Assembly: GCF_001949145.1 (NCBI RefSeq)
Contig: NW_019091424.1
Coordinates: 564,378-600,804 of the forward strand
DNA: 36,427 nucleotides
Source of the DNA: Acanthaster planci
Taxonomy: Eukaryota > Echinodermata > Asteroidea > Valvatida > Acanthasteridae
Direction: 5' to 3'
Below, one piece after another: positions 10,739 to 29,020 of the stretch (within the stretch, counting starts at the first letter, position 1; each line of letters starts with the position of its first letter). The position numbers were made by a program, and so were the translations under genes. The notes below the pieces were generated by a model. It made no database searches. It saw only the letters and a list, made by a program, of their open reading frames with translations, and was not told the DNA's origin.

Positions 10739-12863
10739 ATGTTCCGACTCAGCCTAAACCATTCCTATCCCATTAGTGTTGCTTTTTTTGCTCTGCTGTC
10801 TCGGTTAACGGCTATTTTGATTCAGGTAAGATTTCTACGGCACAGTTGTCATGGTTGTGCCTAATCTGAGCCTCTCAACTCTCATGTTTGCCACAGCTTG
10901 AACATCGGATAAATTTCTAAATGCTGGCTGTTTTCTGCAACGGTTAGCCAAACTAAGCCACTGGCCAGAAATGACAGTGAGATTCCTGAGTGGTTTGTAG
11001 CTGTCAGCAATTTCTATCACACCAGGTAGATGCTCACTGATTGGTGGAAATGAAAATGTTAAAAATGCATAAACCTTGCAAAATCATTTGCCAAATCTGA
11101 ATGCACATGTATTTTTATAGATATTATAATGTCTTTTCATAGACAGAGTCTGGCATTGGTATGATGTTGCCAGAATGACTTGTTTTCTTTTTGCAGGTTG
11201 CGTTTGCTAATGTACTACCTGACCATCAGGCCGATGCATTTCATCTGGAGCCTATCGCAAACCCCTCAGCATCCGACAGATTTCTTCATTTCCTCCTCGG
11301 CGGATATTCAAAGTGGGATGCATCCTATTTCCTCCACATCGTCCAGCACGGATACACCGAGACGCAGATGTTTGCATTTTTCCCGCTCTTCCCAAGCGTC
11401 GTCCGCGTCTTTGCAGAAATCATTGTGCTCCCGTTACAACAGTTGTTATCCTTGCGCATGCACTTGTTTAGCAGTGTTTTGCTGTCTGCTGTCACCCTGA
11501 ACATCTTCCTGTTCTCTTGTGCGGCAGTATTGCTGTATCACCTAGGAGTTCGTGTGCTGTCTTGTCAACGGCTCGCATACAAAGCAGCGCTGCTGTTCTG
11601 CATCAACCCGGCCAGCGTGTTCATGACGTCGGCGTACACAGAATCTCTTTTTGCTTCGCTGAGTTTCGCAGGGATGCTGGCGCTCGAACATGACAAACTT
11701 TTGTGCTCTGCACTTTGTTTCGCATTCTCGGGTGCGGCGCGATCCAATGGCATCATCTCAGTAGCGTTCCTCTTGTACTTTTCAGTGAAAAAGGGTGCTG
11801 CCTTATTCAACGATGTTGTTCAATTCGAACGTGAAGAAAGCAGACTTAAGGCAACCGTGTTGTGGAAGATGACATGTTGTCATCTTAGGGATGTTCTTGG
11901 GATTGCATCTGTACTGCCACTATGTTGCATAATCTTTCTTCCATTTGTCTTGTTCCAAATTTACTCGTTTATGACAATTTGTACCAGTGAGAATGACATT
12001 GTGTCTTTCGTGACCAGTTATTTCTACGGGATGACGATACCTGTGCTAGACCACGCACCATCATTTTGTGATGAGAGCATGGCGATACCTTACACAGCAA
12101 TCCAGTCTCAGCATTGGAATGTAGGCTTTTTGAAGTACTACGAACTGAAACAATTGCCCAATTTTCTACTCGCATTGCCAATGGTTGTCCTGTGCGTCGA
12201 TGCAGTCGCAACATACTGTCGGAAGAGATGGCAATATGTACGCGTGTTGGGGTTACTGGAGACGCCGCAGGTGCAGTTGGAGTATAGGAGAAGCGTGCAA
12301 GGCAGGCCGTGGCTTGGTGTGTTCAGCAACAAGTCGTTTGTGTACATCGTTCATTTAGCAGCACTGCTTCTCTTCGGCATCTCCTCTATGCATGTACAGG
12401 TGGGAACAGAAATTTGTTAATTTTTTTTGTTACATGCAGGAGTGTTGTTTGGTGGCAAAACACTTTCCGTGCTAGTTTTCCATGCCAATGTTACTTCATC
12501 ACAGTAGGTTCGCTGAATTTTCAAAAAACATTTCCATGTTTGGCTTCACAGGTGGTCACCAGATTCATTGCGTCCAGTTGCCCGGTGGTTTTCTGGTACG
12601 CGGCTTATGTGACAAGTGACAAGAGCGAAGAAGTTTGTCGGCCTCGTGAGGAACAGGCCCAACACCAAGACACTGGCGGTAGACAGAACATTAACGGATT
12701 CGCCGGTAATGACTCCTTGTTGGATGTAAGCAAGAATGCATTGATACTGCAGTTTATGAGATGGAAGGAGCAGCGTGTGGGCACAAGGCTTGTTTTAGGC
12801 TACTTTGCTGGGTATTTCGTCGTCGGTATTGCCATGCATTGTAATTTTTTACCATGGACATAA
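10739..12863 (+). CDS. PIGV: GPI mannosyltransferase 2 (PIG-V), three coding exons
   Basis: PIG-V is a multi-pass ER-membrane enzyme that adds the second mannose to the growing GPI anchor from dolichol-phosphate-mannose. Exons are 10739-10825, 11197-12399 and 12552-12863 (stop TAA). All junctions are phase 0 and the product is 533 residues; the human protein has 493. A hydrophobic first segment is followed by PDHQADAF (37-44), GGYSKWDASYF (64-74, the luminal WD motif conserved in the family) and FAFFP (88-92). Next come several transmembrane stretches with CINPASVFM, ARSNG, NVGFLKYYELKQLPNFLLA and MHVQV. The C-terminal HCNFLPWT matches the vertebrate C terminus. The large middle exon carries most of the protein. 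A longer poorly conserved loop between residues about 450 and 500 accounts for the extra length. Confidence 0.95.
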
Positions 12864-13012
12864 TGACGTTTGTTGTACATAGAATGAGATGTTTATGATC
12901 AGTGCAATGGTAAGGAAAATTTCCTGAGGTGATGGATGGAATGTTCTATTCCATGAGGCTTTCCCTGCAAATTGAAGTTATAAAACAAAAATTTGACTGC
13001 TTCACGTGGCAA

Positions 13013-13018
13013 AATAAA
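13013..13018 (+). terminator. Probable PIGV polyadenylation signal
   Basis: AATAAA lies 150 bases after the PIGV stop. A second AATAAA at 13487-13492 could serve a longer transcript. Confidence 0.4.
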
Positions 13019-13545
13019 ACAAGCCTCCCGAGTTGATCCGCTGAGCTTTTTGAAATTTGTTGCAGATGGTGTCAAGTGGGTCAGAGAAAGCCAATGTTAC
13101 TTCAAGAGTTGAAGCAATTTAAATTTTTTTAAACACCTCGTACATAGATTCATTGCAATTTTAAAGCTGTTATTAACAATCATGAATCAATGCATGCCTT
13201 GTTTTAGAGCATCTTACGACAGATTTGGCTGCAACTCTTCATATAAAACACTGCAGAGAACAAGCAAATATTGATCTTCAAATTGTTTTTTGCCAATTGC
13301 AAAGCTTTTTAATACACTACAAATATACATGCCAATCCTCAGTCCTCAAAATTTTCAGTAGTTACATGTATGCGTGCTGTGTTGGTACAGTCCTTCCCTA
13401 GAACAAAATGACACACTGAAGACAGTCGGTCCGTACAGAAACCTGTTGATTGGCACCGACCGTCCCTCAGTAATTTTCTGTCTTGCAATAAATGATTACG
13501 TACAAAAAGGCCTATAAATCGATCAAATCCACTTAATTTGGCTCA

Positions 13546-14255
13546 TCAGTTTGGCCCTTCAGTTTCTCCACAGACCAGAATCCAGTTATATGTAGCTGGT
13601 ATTGTTGCCTCCGAGTTGTTCTCTATAATTTCAACAAGTTTGTTACCAGCATTTGGGAACTTCATGTTAGTTGCATCACGAACTGTGTATAGCTGCTCCG
13701 CCACAAACTGTCGTATTGCATGTACAAAGTCTGTGGACGGTACGTCGCTTTATGCTGCAACCAACGATATGAATGATGGATAGTTTGACCCGTGAAACGG
13801 TATTTACAACTGAAGAGCTATTACATACATGTACATAGGATGCAAGTGCTAAAATTCAAAATTAAGAAATTCACTTTTGAGCTAATCACAAGAGCAGGGA
13901 ATTTCTTATGTATCAATCTTATAAATCTAGTTTTGTTCCCATGTCAATATTTTTTATAACACTCCCCAACAATGCAGGTGTCATAGGTGTACCCCACGTT
14001 ACCTCAAACAAGAATGTGTGACTAGTTCACAGTTTGTTTGATAGAGTAGCAAATCAAAAACACTTAAGGACTAAATATGGAGTTTGTTAATCTTATTCTA
14101 TAGGATCTGGTCGCTTCTTTACTTCTCGTACTAGAAATAAAATCTTCAGAAATGTCCTTGTCACCAAAAATATACGCAAATTTCACACTCACAGTGCGCC
14201 AGGCGACAGCATCTTCCACAGTGGATGTGGCGTAACAATTGCCCCAAAGTAACAT
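13546..14255 (-). CDS. Possible exons of an unrecognised minus-strand gene
   Basis: The minus strand is open from 13749 to a double stop (TGATGA, 13548-13543), encoding up to 67 residues of normal-looking composition, with segments such as RQFVAEQLYTVRDA and VEIIENNSEATIPA. Upstream, 14255-14193 is a 63-base stretch with a clean acceptor (TTCAG) and a GTGAGT donor. An exon joining the two can be drawn in matching phase, but the acceptors near 13748 or 13731 are poor. I recognise no family. It could be a small gene, a decayed gene or chance. Confidence 0.2.
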
Positions 14256-15041
14256 CTGAATACGTGTAATTATCTTATGCATTGTTCACTGACGAGATAC
14301 TCATTCCATATTTATATAATCATCAGTAAGCATAGTTTTATACATTTAGGATATATAGGTCAACATCTATATACAATATATGACTTTCAAATTGTTTGGT
14401 TTTTTCTACATACTGAAAATTTCTTAATATCAGCAAAACGCTTAATTTCCAAACAATGCTTTCTATTTCCAAGCAATGCTTTCAATTTTGAGAGAAAAAA
14501 AAATCAACCCACACAATCCTGAATTCAAAACAGGATTCCGGGATGATTGAGAAAAATTCATTTTCCGACTTATTTGGCTTGCGGGAATCTTTGAAGAATG
14601 TGGATGCAGTAGAGCTGAATTCTAGAACTTGATTTGAAAGCAACCGAGAAAATTGCAGAACTTATAATGAACTCAATTTCAGTTTTTCGATGGGAAGTAA
14701 TGAAATCCCATGGTTACTGGAATTGACAGAAGTCACAAAACAAACGTTTTTCGTTGACAAAATCAACTTATTCATAATTTCTCACTAGTTTGATTACCGA
14801 AGTCAAACACTCCTTTTATGGGGCTGTCTTTCAAGCACACCACCTCCTTTTCTCACCCAAACCATTTTTTTTCTATATTGTTTTTATACATGTGCAGCGT
14901 AGCTGCCATTGTGAAAAAGTTCCGTTTACCTCGAAGAAATGAATGTCGCATGCTACAGCTGTCACTTATGCTACATAGTACAAAGGTCGACAGACTTCTT
15001 ATGTGTCTCTCTAACATATGGGAGAAACTCTTGCTCAAATG
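14256..15041. other. Interval between PIGV and PLK1 without a supported gene
   Basis: This is AT-rich sequence. A 137-residue open frame on the plus strand (14818-15231) has no recognisable similarity and runs antisense into the probable PLK1 3' UTR, so I do not call it a gene. Confidence 0.5.
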
Positions 15042-15047
15042 TTTATT
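15042..15047 (-). terminator. Probable PLK1 polyadenylation signal
   Basis: AATAAA on the minus strand (plus-strand TTTATT) lies about 280 bases downstream of the PLK1 stop, giving a short 3' UTR. Confidence 0.5.
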
Positions 15048-15325
15048 CCTTAAGAAAGGAACAACAAATCAATTACTGAATAGTAAAGGGTACGAGAGAG
15101 TTTGGCGCATGGACAGTCTTAACCTGACAAACATTAACAGCCAGCAGAAGCTTGCTTGTACAGTGTATTGTGGGCCACATCCAGATTACTTGGCTATGGC
15201 TGACTGTGACACACAAGTCTATAGGAAATGACTGCAGCCGCTAGATAAGGGCTACTTATAGGAGTGTGTGTTTTTGTGAGTTGTAGCCAGGTAATTTTGA
15301 CACAGCCACGTCCATTGTGACTTGA

Positions 15326-22648
<7,323 letters not shown>

Positions 22649-22846
22649 GTTCGGTTGTTTTCGTGGAACCTGTAGACAAACTCACGGCGCTACGAATGGA
22701 TATTTTGTTTGAATTCTCAGTTAACTTTCTGCACGAAATGTTCACCGAAATCAGAGATTCAGACGTTAGTGTGTGCAAGTCCGCACTCTGAACATTGTTT
22801 GAATCATCGATCAATATGTGTGCTATGAGTGCTCAAAACGGCCGCC

Positions 22847-22943
22847 TTTAAATGCCCTTCTTTCAATTGGTCAATGGAAGTCACATCTCAACGCTGATTG
22901 GATAACGTCGGGTTTTAAGAAGTTACCTTTGACCCTTACGTCA
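22847..22943 (-). promoter_or_regulatory. PLK1 proximal promoter: two CCAAT boxes, CHR-like and CRE-like sites
   Basis: On the PLK1 sense strand there are CCAAT boxes at 22901-22897 and 22870-22866, exactly 31 bp apart. A TTTAAA at 22852-22847 lies just downstream, next to GGCGG. Upstream is TGACGTAA at 22943-22936. In vertebrates, G2/M genes typically carry NF-Y (CCAAT) boxes spaced about 31-33 bp with a downstream CDE/CHR element bound by DREAM or MMB; TTTAAA is a recognised CHR variant. Use in this species is inferred. Confidence 0.55.
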
Positions 22944-23274
22944 TCAACGAAGTGGGCTTTAAATGTCGCTGGTGCTCGATAAGTTAACGTGAAATGTACG
23001 AACAGTGACTTACCAGTGAAATTTATAATTGGAGTTTTGCATTATGCATGAAGCACAAAAAATGAAATCGTTGAAAATGTTTTGTCTAAGTTGATGGCCT
23101 ATTTCAATCTTGTTGACGCTGCAGTTTACATTATAAAATAACGCCCAAAAATCGTAAACAGAAGAAATAATTATAATTCAATAAAAATTCAAACGCAGTC
23201 ATTTTTATAAAGTTATTTTCAAATGAAGCCGTACGCGTTACGGCCGCTGTCAGTGGCTTCAAGATCCCTAAACA

Positions 23275-23413
23275 CACGTGATATACACAATCGTAGCCAG
23301 GTTAGTTGGACTCGAGGCTAGGGGATCGGGGCGGGGCGAAGCGACGTGACCAAAGTGGCAATCATATCAGTAGCGCAATGGGGCGAAGTGGTGGTGCAAC
23401 GTACGTGCACGTG
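23275..23413 (+). promoter_or_regulatory. PINX1 proximal promoter: GC box between two E-boxes
   Basis: A GC box (GGGGCGGGGC, 23328-23337) lies about 140 bases upstream of the PINX1 start. It is flanked by CACGTG at 23275-23280 and at 23408-23413. CACGTG is the Myc/Max-type site often found at genes for nucleolar proteins. Motif-based inference only. Confidence 0.4.
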
Positions 23414-23477
23414 GCCTATACGTTTGCGCGATATGGGCTTCTGCAGTTCATGTAGCCTGGTTCTTTTTCCTTCAGTG

Positions 23478-26400
23478 ATGGCGATGTTGGCTGAGCCGAA
23501 ACGGCGGCAGAAGTTATCTTCAGACCCAAGAAACAAGGCATGGACTAACAGTAAGTGTTTACGTGCATTTATGGTAAAAACAAGGCCAACAAGTGTATGT
23601 TTTTGTCTGTGTTTTATGGTTAGCCCGGTCTGATACCGGTAGTTACGTTTGTTACCCCCAGAACTGTGGGGTCCGACGTCCGCTAGCGCTCCGCCCCCAC
23701 GAACGTTTGTTGGACCCCACAGTTCCGGGGGTAGCAGTTTGTCACTCACCACTGTCAGCAAATGACATGAATGAGCAATGCATTTGGCCTACTTTCATGA
23801 ATTTTGTAGGCTAATGTTAGGCTAATGTACAACCATATTGTCAGATTGTGGACCCACAATTTGCAATATTTTGCCACATCGTCATCATATTATCATGGTC
23901 ATGGCTACTCAAAATTAAGCCATTGTCTTTTTCACGCTGTATTACTATTGCATTGTACTTGTAGACATTGGTAGATTTAGGATAAAATTATTCATAAGTT
24001 TAAAATTTTTAAGCTTTCAACTTAATTTCAAGCGTGTCTAACATTAGGAAGAGAACTTGGGGAATCCCCGCCACGAACATCAGTCGATCGTCAGGTCATC
24101 ACCATGGTCATGCGGTGTCCATTACTGGAATAGCCTGAATGAAATTATAAAAGCAGCGCCCACTTTATTAACATTTCCTCTAAAGTTGAATAATCTAATA
24201 CTTTCTGAATACATCACCTGTACCGACTTGAATTGTATTTTGATGCATTGTATTATCTCCTGCCCGTCAGTGTTTGTCCGTATGTGTATCATTGCCAAAA
24301 ACATGTTCATGTCTTGTATCGTCCTTTGTTATAATATGTATGTCTGTCAATAGGTTAGGGTACAATAGCTTAACCCTTTCCCTAAATGTTGTTCTTTAAC
24401 GTGTTAATAAATAAAAAACAAAAAAAAATGGTCATGTATGTCAGACGGATTACAAATCCCTGTTATGCAGGTTAGTTCTCAGAACTGAGAGGTTGAATGG
24501 TATTTTTGCCTATATGCCTAGATGAAAACAAGTTTGGAGAGAAGCTGATGAAGAAGATGGGTTGGCAGCAAGGCAAGGGCCTGGGGATGAATGAAGATGG
24601 AATGACCAGCCACATCAAAGTAACTGTCAAGAACAACGTTTTAGGTATGTATAGAAAATGCTGTGCAGGAGTTCCTTCTTTAAAACAAGCGTGAGCTGGT
24701 AATTTCTTGGTCTTGGCCCAAGACGTCCTGTGGTAGGAACTCATCGCATCGCATTTGGAGCAGGACTCGCTGGGCATGTGCAACCAGTTTCTGTTTGAAA
24801 GTCTTCGCGTGTGCCCTGGGAAGGTGCATGAGCCTGCTTGAAAAACTTCCCATCTGCCTGCCTCTGCCGGTAGGGTACACTTCAACTCCTGACGGGTACT
24901 GAAACAAAGCTGTTTGTTTGAATACAGTAATAAATACACCTGCTTCTTGCCTTTCAAGGTTTAGGCTGCAGCCAACAGCACGACGATAACTGGATCGGTC
25001 ACCAAGACGATTTCAACGATCTACTCAGCTCCCTGAATGAAGACCATGGTACATCAGACGACACAAAAACACCCAGCATCCCACAAAATCTGCAGGAGAA
25101 ATCTAAGAAAGCCAAACACAGAGTGCAGTAAGTCGCAACGTAGACACTGGTCCCATTAATGTCCCAGTCGCTTTAACTTGTCCGTTCCTTGCCACATGAC
25201 CTTTGAGATACATGTAGGTTGACTAATTTTCCCATTTTAATTTTAAAAAAGCTTGTGTGGATTTTATTAACCCAGCGAGTTGAAGCTTCAACTCCAAGTT
25301 TGGCCATGTTTCAGCCTCGAGACTTGTACACCTCGGCCATTTCTCATCAATGGGCCCATTACATAATCCAGTTGTGTATGTTCCTTGTTTTCTTTTCTTT
25401 GCTTAGCGGTAACCCTGTAGATGTGTGTAAATGATCTTCTTTATTCAGTGTTCCAACTTCAAAAATGGTAAATTTGACGTGCCCGAATGCAGTTTGAATC
25501 GTGATCTTGGTTGTTTTACCGTTAGTTTTCTCTTTGCGGAGGCACGGTGACCAATTCTAATTTTCGTTTGGCAGTTACAAAAGGTTTGCTCGTGGGAAAG
25601 ATCTGTCTTCCTGCAGTAGCAGCGACATGAACTGCATCATGGGAGTCAGAAGCAACGGTGATACACCAAATGACCAATCACGGGTCCAGTCGGTGAGTAT
25701 ATTGACCAATCAGGTGGCTAGAAGTAGAAAGCCGGTACTGACTCTTCTTATCCCCCTTGAGCAGAAGCACCCCCTCATGGGTTGAAAAGAGCCACGTTGG
25801 TTGGGAGTGTTCAATTTGTTGGGAGCAATGTGGCACTGACGCGCGCATTTCCTAGTCATTCGTGAACCAGCGAAGTTCAGTTCTGACCAAACAAGCCCCC
25901 GTTGCTAAGAAAATAGCGCCCTCTCTTGGTCCAGCTCAAGGCCTATAGTAAAGTGTTCAAACATTGCAAAATGTCCACATACCTGAAGTATCTCAGTGTG
26001 GTGCCACACGTTAGCGGCCTTGTCTATCAGGCAACAATGTTTTGAACTGTCAGTAACGAAACTTGTTTTTTTATACGCGATGGTTGAGGTGATCTATTTT
26101 GTTAACTATAAAATGTTGGGATGCATTTATTAAATTGTGATTCATTAACGCAATGTTCTTTCAGGAAACCAATTCTGAGGATGATTCTGATGTTGAATGC
26201 GGTGCTAGAGCTGGTCTCGGTTGTGGATCATCCAGTTTACGACAAAGCAACTCCACTGTACATAACAGCTTTGGCGTACAGACTGTTACCAGCTCCAACT
26301 CCATTCAGGTAATGCTATCCGCCTTGAGCAGAAGCACCCCCTCATTTGTTGAAAAGAGCCATGCTGGTGGGAAGTGTTCATTTTGTTGGTAGAGACGCGA

Positions 26401-27106
26401 CCTTGACACATGCATTTCATAGTCATTTGTGAACCGGCGTGCAGTGTCTACCACAGGAGCCTCAGTTGCTGGGAAAATTGCGCCCTCTCTTGGCCCCGCT
26501 CAGAGATCTTTACTGCTGCTAGTAAATGAATACATTTTCAAGTTTGATTTTGAAATGTTCTTCGGATTTTTTCCTCCACTAAAGCCCTGTGCACAAGCAA
26601 CCTCTCCACTGTTGTTTTTTGCTTCCTCTCTAATTTTACAACAGGAGTATTTTTCTCGTAAGATGAAAGAGTTGCAGGAGAAACGGAGAGCGGAGGCAGT
26701 TTCCCATAGCAATGCAGTTGCCGGTAGCAACACTAAACCAAATGATGCAGAGTTTGCAAACACAGTGCCAGACGACACCTCTGAATTAGCCAACGGTAGA
26801 GACTGGGACGTTGATACGTGCTGTGGAATTGAAAAGAAGAGAAAGAAATCCAAGAAGAAAAGGACAAAAGAGAAAGAAGGGGCGTTGGTGGGAGACCAGG
26901 GAAATGGAGATGGTAGCCAGTCACATGACACGGCTAAGGTGGAGGACTCATTTGGCCTCAAAAACGACAGGTGTATGAAAAAGAAAAAGAAGAGAAAGCA
27001 CAAGTCTTTAGCGGAGAACGGAGATAGTCAAGGTAGTTGCTCAGATACCATACCAAGTACGAAAGAAACGGTCACAAGAAAGAAGAAACTGAAGGTGGCT
27101 CACTAG
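23478..27106 (+). CDS. PINX1: PIN2/TERF1-interacting telomerase inhibitor 1, six exons
   Basis: PINX1 is a nucleolar and telomeric G-patch protein. It acts in rRNA/snoRNA maturation with a DEAH helicase and inhibits telomerase in vertebrates. Exons are 23478-23550, 24522-24644, 24959-25127, 25575-25692, 26165-26308 and 26645-27106 (stop TAG). Phases join and give 362 residues; the human protein has 328. MAMLAEPKRRQK starts the family-typical N terminus and places the start at the first of two in-frame ATGs (G at -3 and +4). The G-patch spans about 28-70 (KFGEKLMKKMGW, GKGLG, HIKVTVKNN). NWIGHQDDFNDLL and HRVHYKRFARGKDL are conserved linkers. SIQEYFSRKM (about 206-215) precedes a Lys-rich C-terminal tail with KKKKKRKHK, matching the telomerase-inhibitory and nucleolar region. 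Exon 5 (48 codons) is the least conserved and is flanked by element copies. Confidence 0.94.
23651..23735. mobile_element. Foldback palindrome in PINX1 intron 1
   Basis: Arms at 23651-23676 and 23710-23735 are inverted copies sharing AACTGTGGGGTCC, with about two mismatches in 26 bases. The CpG-rich loop is about 33 bases. It has the look of a short foldback element. Confidence 0.7.
25755..25941 (+). mobile_element. 185-bp CCTTGAGC-ended element, copy D
   Basis: This is the best-preserved copy, in PINX1 intron 4. Its ends CCTTGAGC (25755-25762) and GCTCAAGG (25934-25941) form a perfect eight-base inverted repeat. The inner AGAAGCACCCCCTC and GCGCCCTCTCTTGGT blocks are shared with the other copies. 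I could not identify a target-site duplication. Confidence 0.8.
26322..26503 (+). mobile_element. 185-bp CCTTGAGC-ended element, copy E
   Basis: This copy lies in PINX1 intron 5 and starts 13 bases after the exon 5 donor (26309). It has the same orientation as copy D, 567 bases away, so exon 5 sits between two direct copies. The right end has lost the terminal AAGG match. Confidence 0.8.
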
Positions 27107-28952
27107 GTTGCTGTGCGTGCAACAGAAAGCAACAGTCGTCCAATACGGTCAAACCTCGTTAACAAGAGGTCTTTGGGATTCAGCAGATTACTTAGAACAA
27201 GAACCATGTGATATCGGGAATGAAAAGCAACAGATTTAGACCTAAAATGAGCAGAAGTTGTATTAGCAGTGCTCATATTAACCCTAACTCCCCAGAGTGA
27301 TTTACTAGGAACCGTACCCATTCACACAAATTCCAACACCATATGGTAACCGGTGCACAGAAACTGTTGGACTCTGTTTATTTTGGGTATGCCTGAACCC
27401 ATGTCAAAGCACAAGCAGTTAGGGGTACAGTACCCAGTGCCACAAATTCACACACTTTACTGGTTTCTAATTCTGTGTGGTTAGGGAAGGTGAGGGTTAA
27501 TGAAGTTTGCCTGTACTGTTCACATTGTTGAGTTCATTAGCAGTCGGCCCTGATGACATGGGTATATTGTACAACTTCTAAGTACCAAGGCAGGCCACTA
27601 CATTATATGGTGCCTGGGGATCCACGGTTTCATTCTGTTCCATTCAGGGAGGTTCTCACTCCAGCTGTGATGGATTTTGTGGTGGCATATTTTCAACCCA
27701 AACTTTTGTCGGATGTTTTATATTTAGGAATGCCAAAATAACAACTTCTGCCCTCTGACTGGATAAAGTGGACAGAGAAAACCTTGGGTCTTTTTAAAGG
27801 TGAATGACTCTCCCGGCAATCATTAAATCATGCACAGCAAAATCATTTTTACTTGGAGGATAATAGACTGGTGTTATTTTGTTACCAAATGGAATTTAAA
27901 TCAAGTTTTATTCAAAGTCTTATATACCACTACCTCGTAACATAAGTCAACAAGTTACTTTATAATTTGCCAATGATGGTTAAAAACCGACATCAGAAAT
28001 AGAATACATTGATCTAAATACATGTACATCATTTTCCTTGAGTGCGGTGTCTTTGGCTGCATCCGAATCTCTTGTCTAGAGCTAGGTCTAGGTCTTCACT
28101 CCATTAGAAATACGTGGAGACGCGTAGACAATAGACCTAGCCATAGCTCTGGAAGCCCGTTTCGGACACGGCCTTACATAACCCACCCTCACAGTGCAGT
28201 GCTAAAAGAAATTGGGAGTTGTCTTGGTAATGAAAATAAAACTTCAGATCTTTTTGTCAGAAGTTGCCTGTGTATCAAACACTGTGTTACGACCCAGCAG
28301 TTCATCACCTTCAAAAAAATGTACAAAAGTCAAATCTACAAGAAAGCAAAGGACTGGAAGAAATCCCCTGATATTTTTGTCATTTAGAAAAGCACCTCCG
28401 TGCTTGTTTATAAATTTGGACTTGCTGAGTAATCATCGCAAACAAACTCACAAGTTACTGTTTTTTGCACAATGAAAAAGAAGACAAAGAATTTTTGTAG
28501 AGATGATCAGAAGTGTTACACCAAAAAAAAGTGTCTTGTACTTGCTCCATGAGAACCCTCTTCAAATTCTTTGGTACAAGATTCCGCATGCACATTTTTT
28601 TTAATCCGACCCGTAAAAAGGCAAATACTGAATGGCTTATCGGCACTCCATGGCATTTCCTAATTTATTTCCTAATTCAAAATGTGAATGTGGCCTTGTC
28701 TGAATTACTTGGCTGTGGCTTAAAATCATCAATCAACCTTTTGCATAGCAACCACCATCTCTGGAACTGACTGGTTCCTTTGTGTACTTTCTAAGTTCTT
28801 GTCCACTGAAAACAGAGAATTGGTGCAAGATGTCTCTTGTGTAACTAAGTAAAAGCCTGCCCCGAATCACGACGAATAACAACATTGGCTTTAGTATAAA
28901 GAATTCAAATGGTTATGTCCATGTGGATTAAAAGGACTCGGTGTACCAGATT
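27107..28952. other. PINX1/MRI1 convergent interval
   Basis: No exon is supported here. It should contain the PINX1 3' UTR; candidate signals are ATTAAA at 27822-27827 and AATAAA at 28235-28240. At 27144-27169 TACGGTCAAACCTCGTTAAC resembles the end of a pogo/Tigger-like DNA transposon. A 119-bp inverted-repeat element lies at 28055-28173. Confidence 0.5.
28055..28173 (+). mobile_element. 119-bp inverted-repeat element, copy 1
   Basis: The ends GGCTGCATCCGAA and TTCGGACACGGCC form an imperfect 13-base inverted repeat. Inside, two GCTAGGTCTA-type segments face each other, so the element is almost entirely palindromic. An inverted copy of equal length lies at 31012-31130. It is noncoding and MITE-like. 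Confidence 0.7.
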
Positions 28953-28958
28953 TTTATT
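28953..28958 (-). terminator. Probable MRI1 polyadenylation signal
   Basis: AATAAA on the minus strand (plus-strand TTTATT) lies about 65 bases after the MRI1 stop, giving a very short 3' UTR. Confidence 0.5.
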
Positions 28959-29020
28959 CAAATTTAACTCGCAACAGGCATAATCCAAGGTCCAGCCATA
29001 TTGATTTGGATACGGCATAT

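Noticed and set aside
14818-15231. 137-residue open frame on the plus strand
   Set aside because: No recognisable domain, no splice or promoter context, and it runs antisense through the probable PLK1 3' UTR.
26500-27003. 167-residue Phe/Ser-rich frame on the minus strand
   Set aside because: It is the antisense shadow of the Lys-rich PINX1 exon 6.
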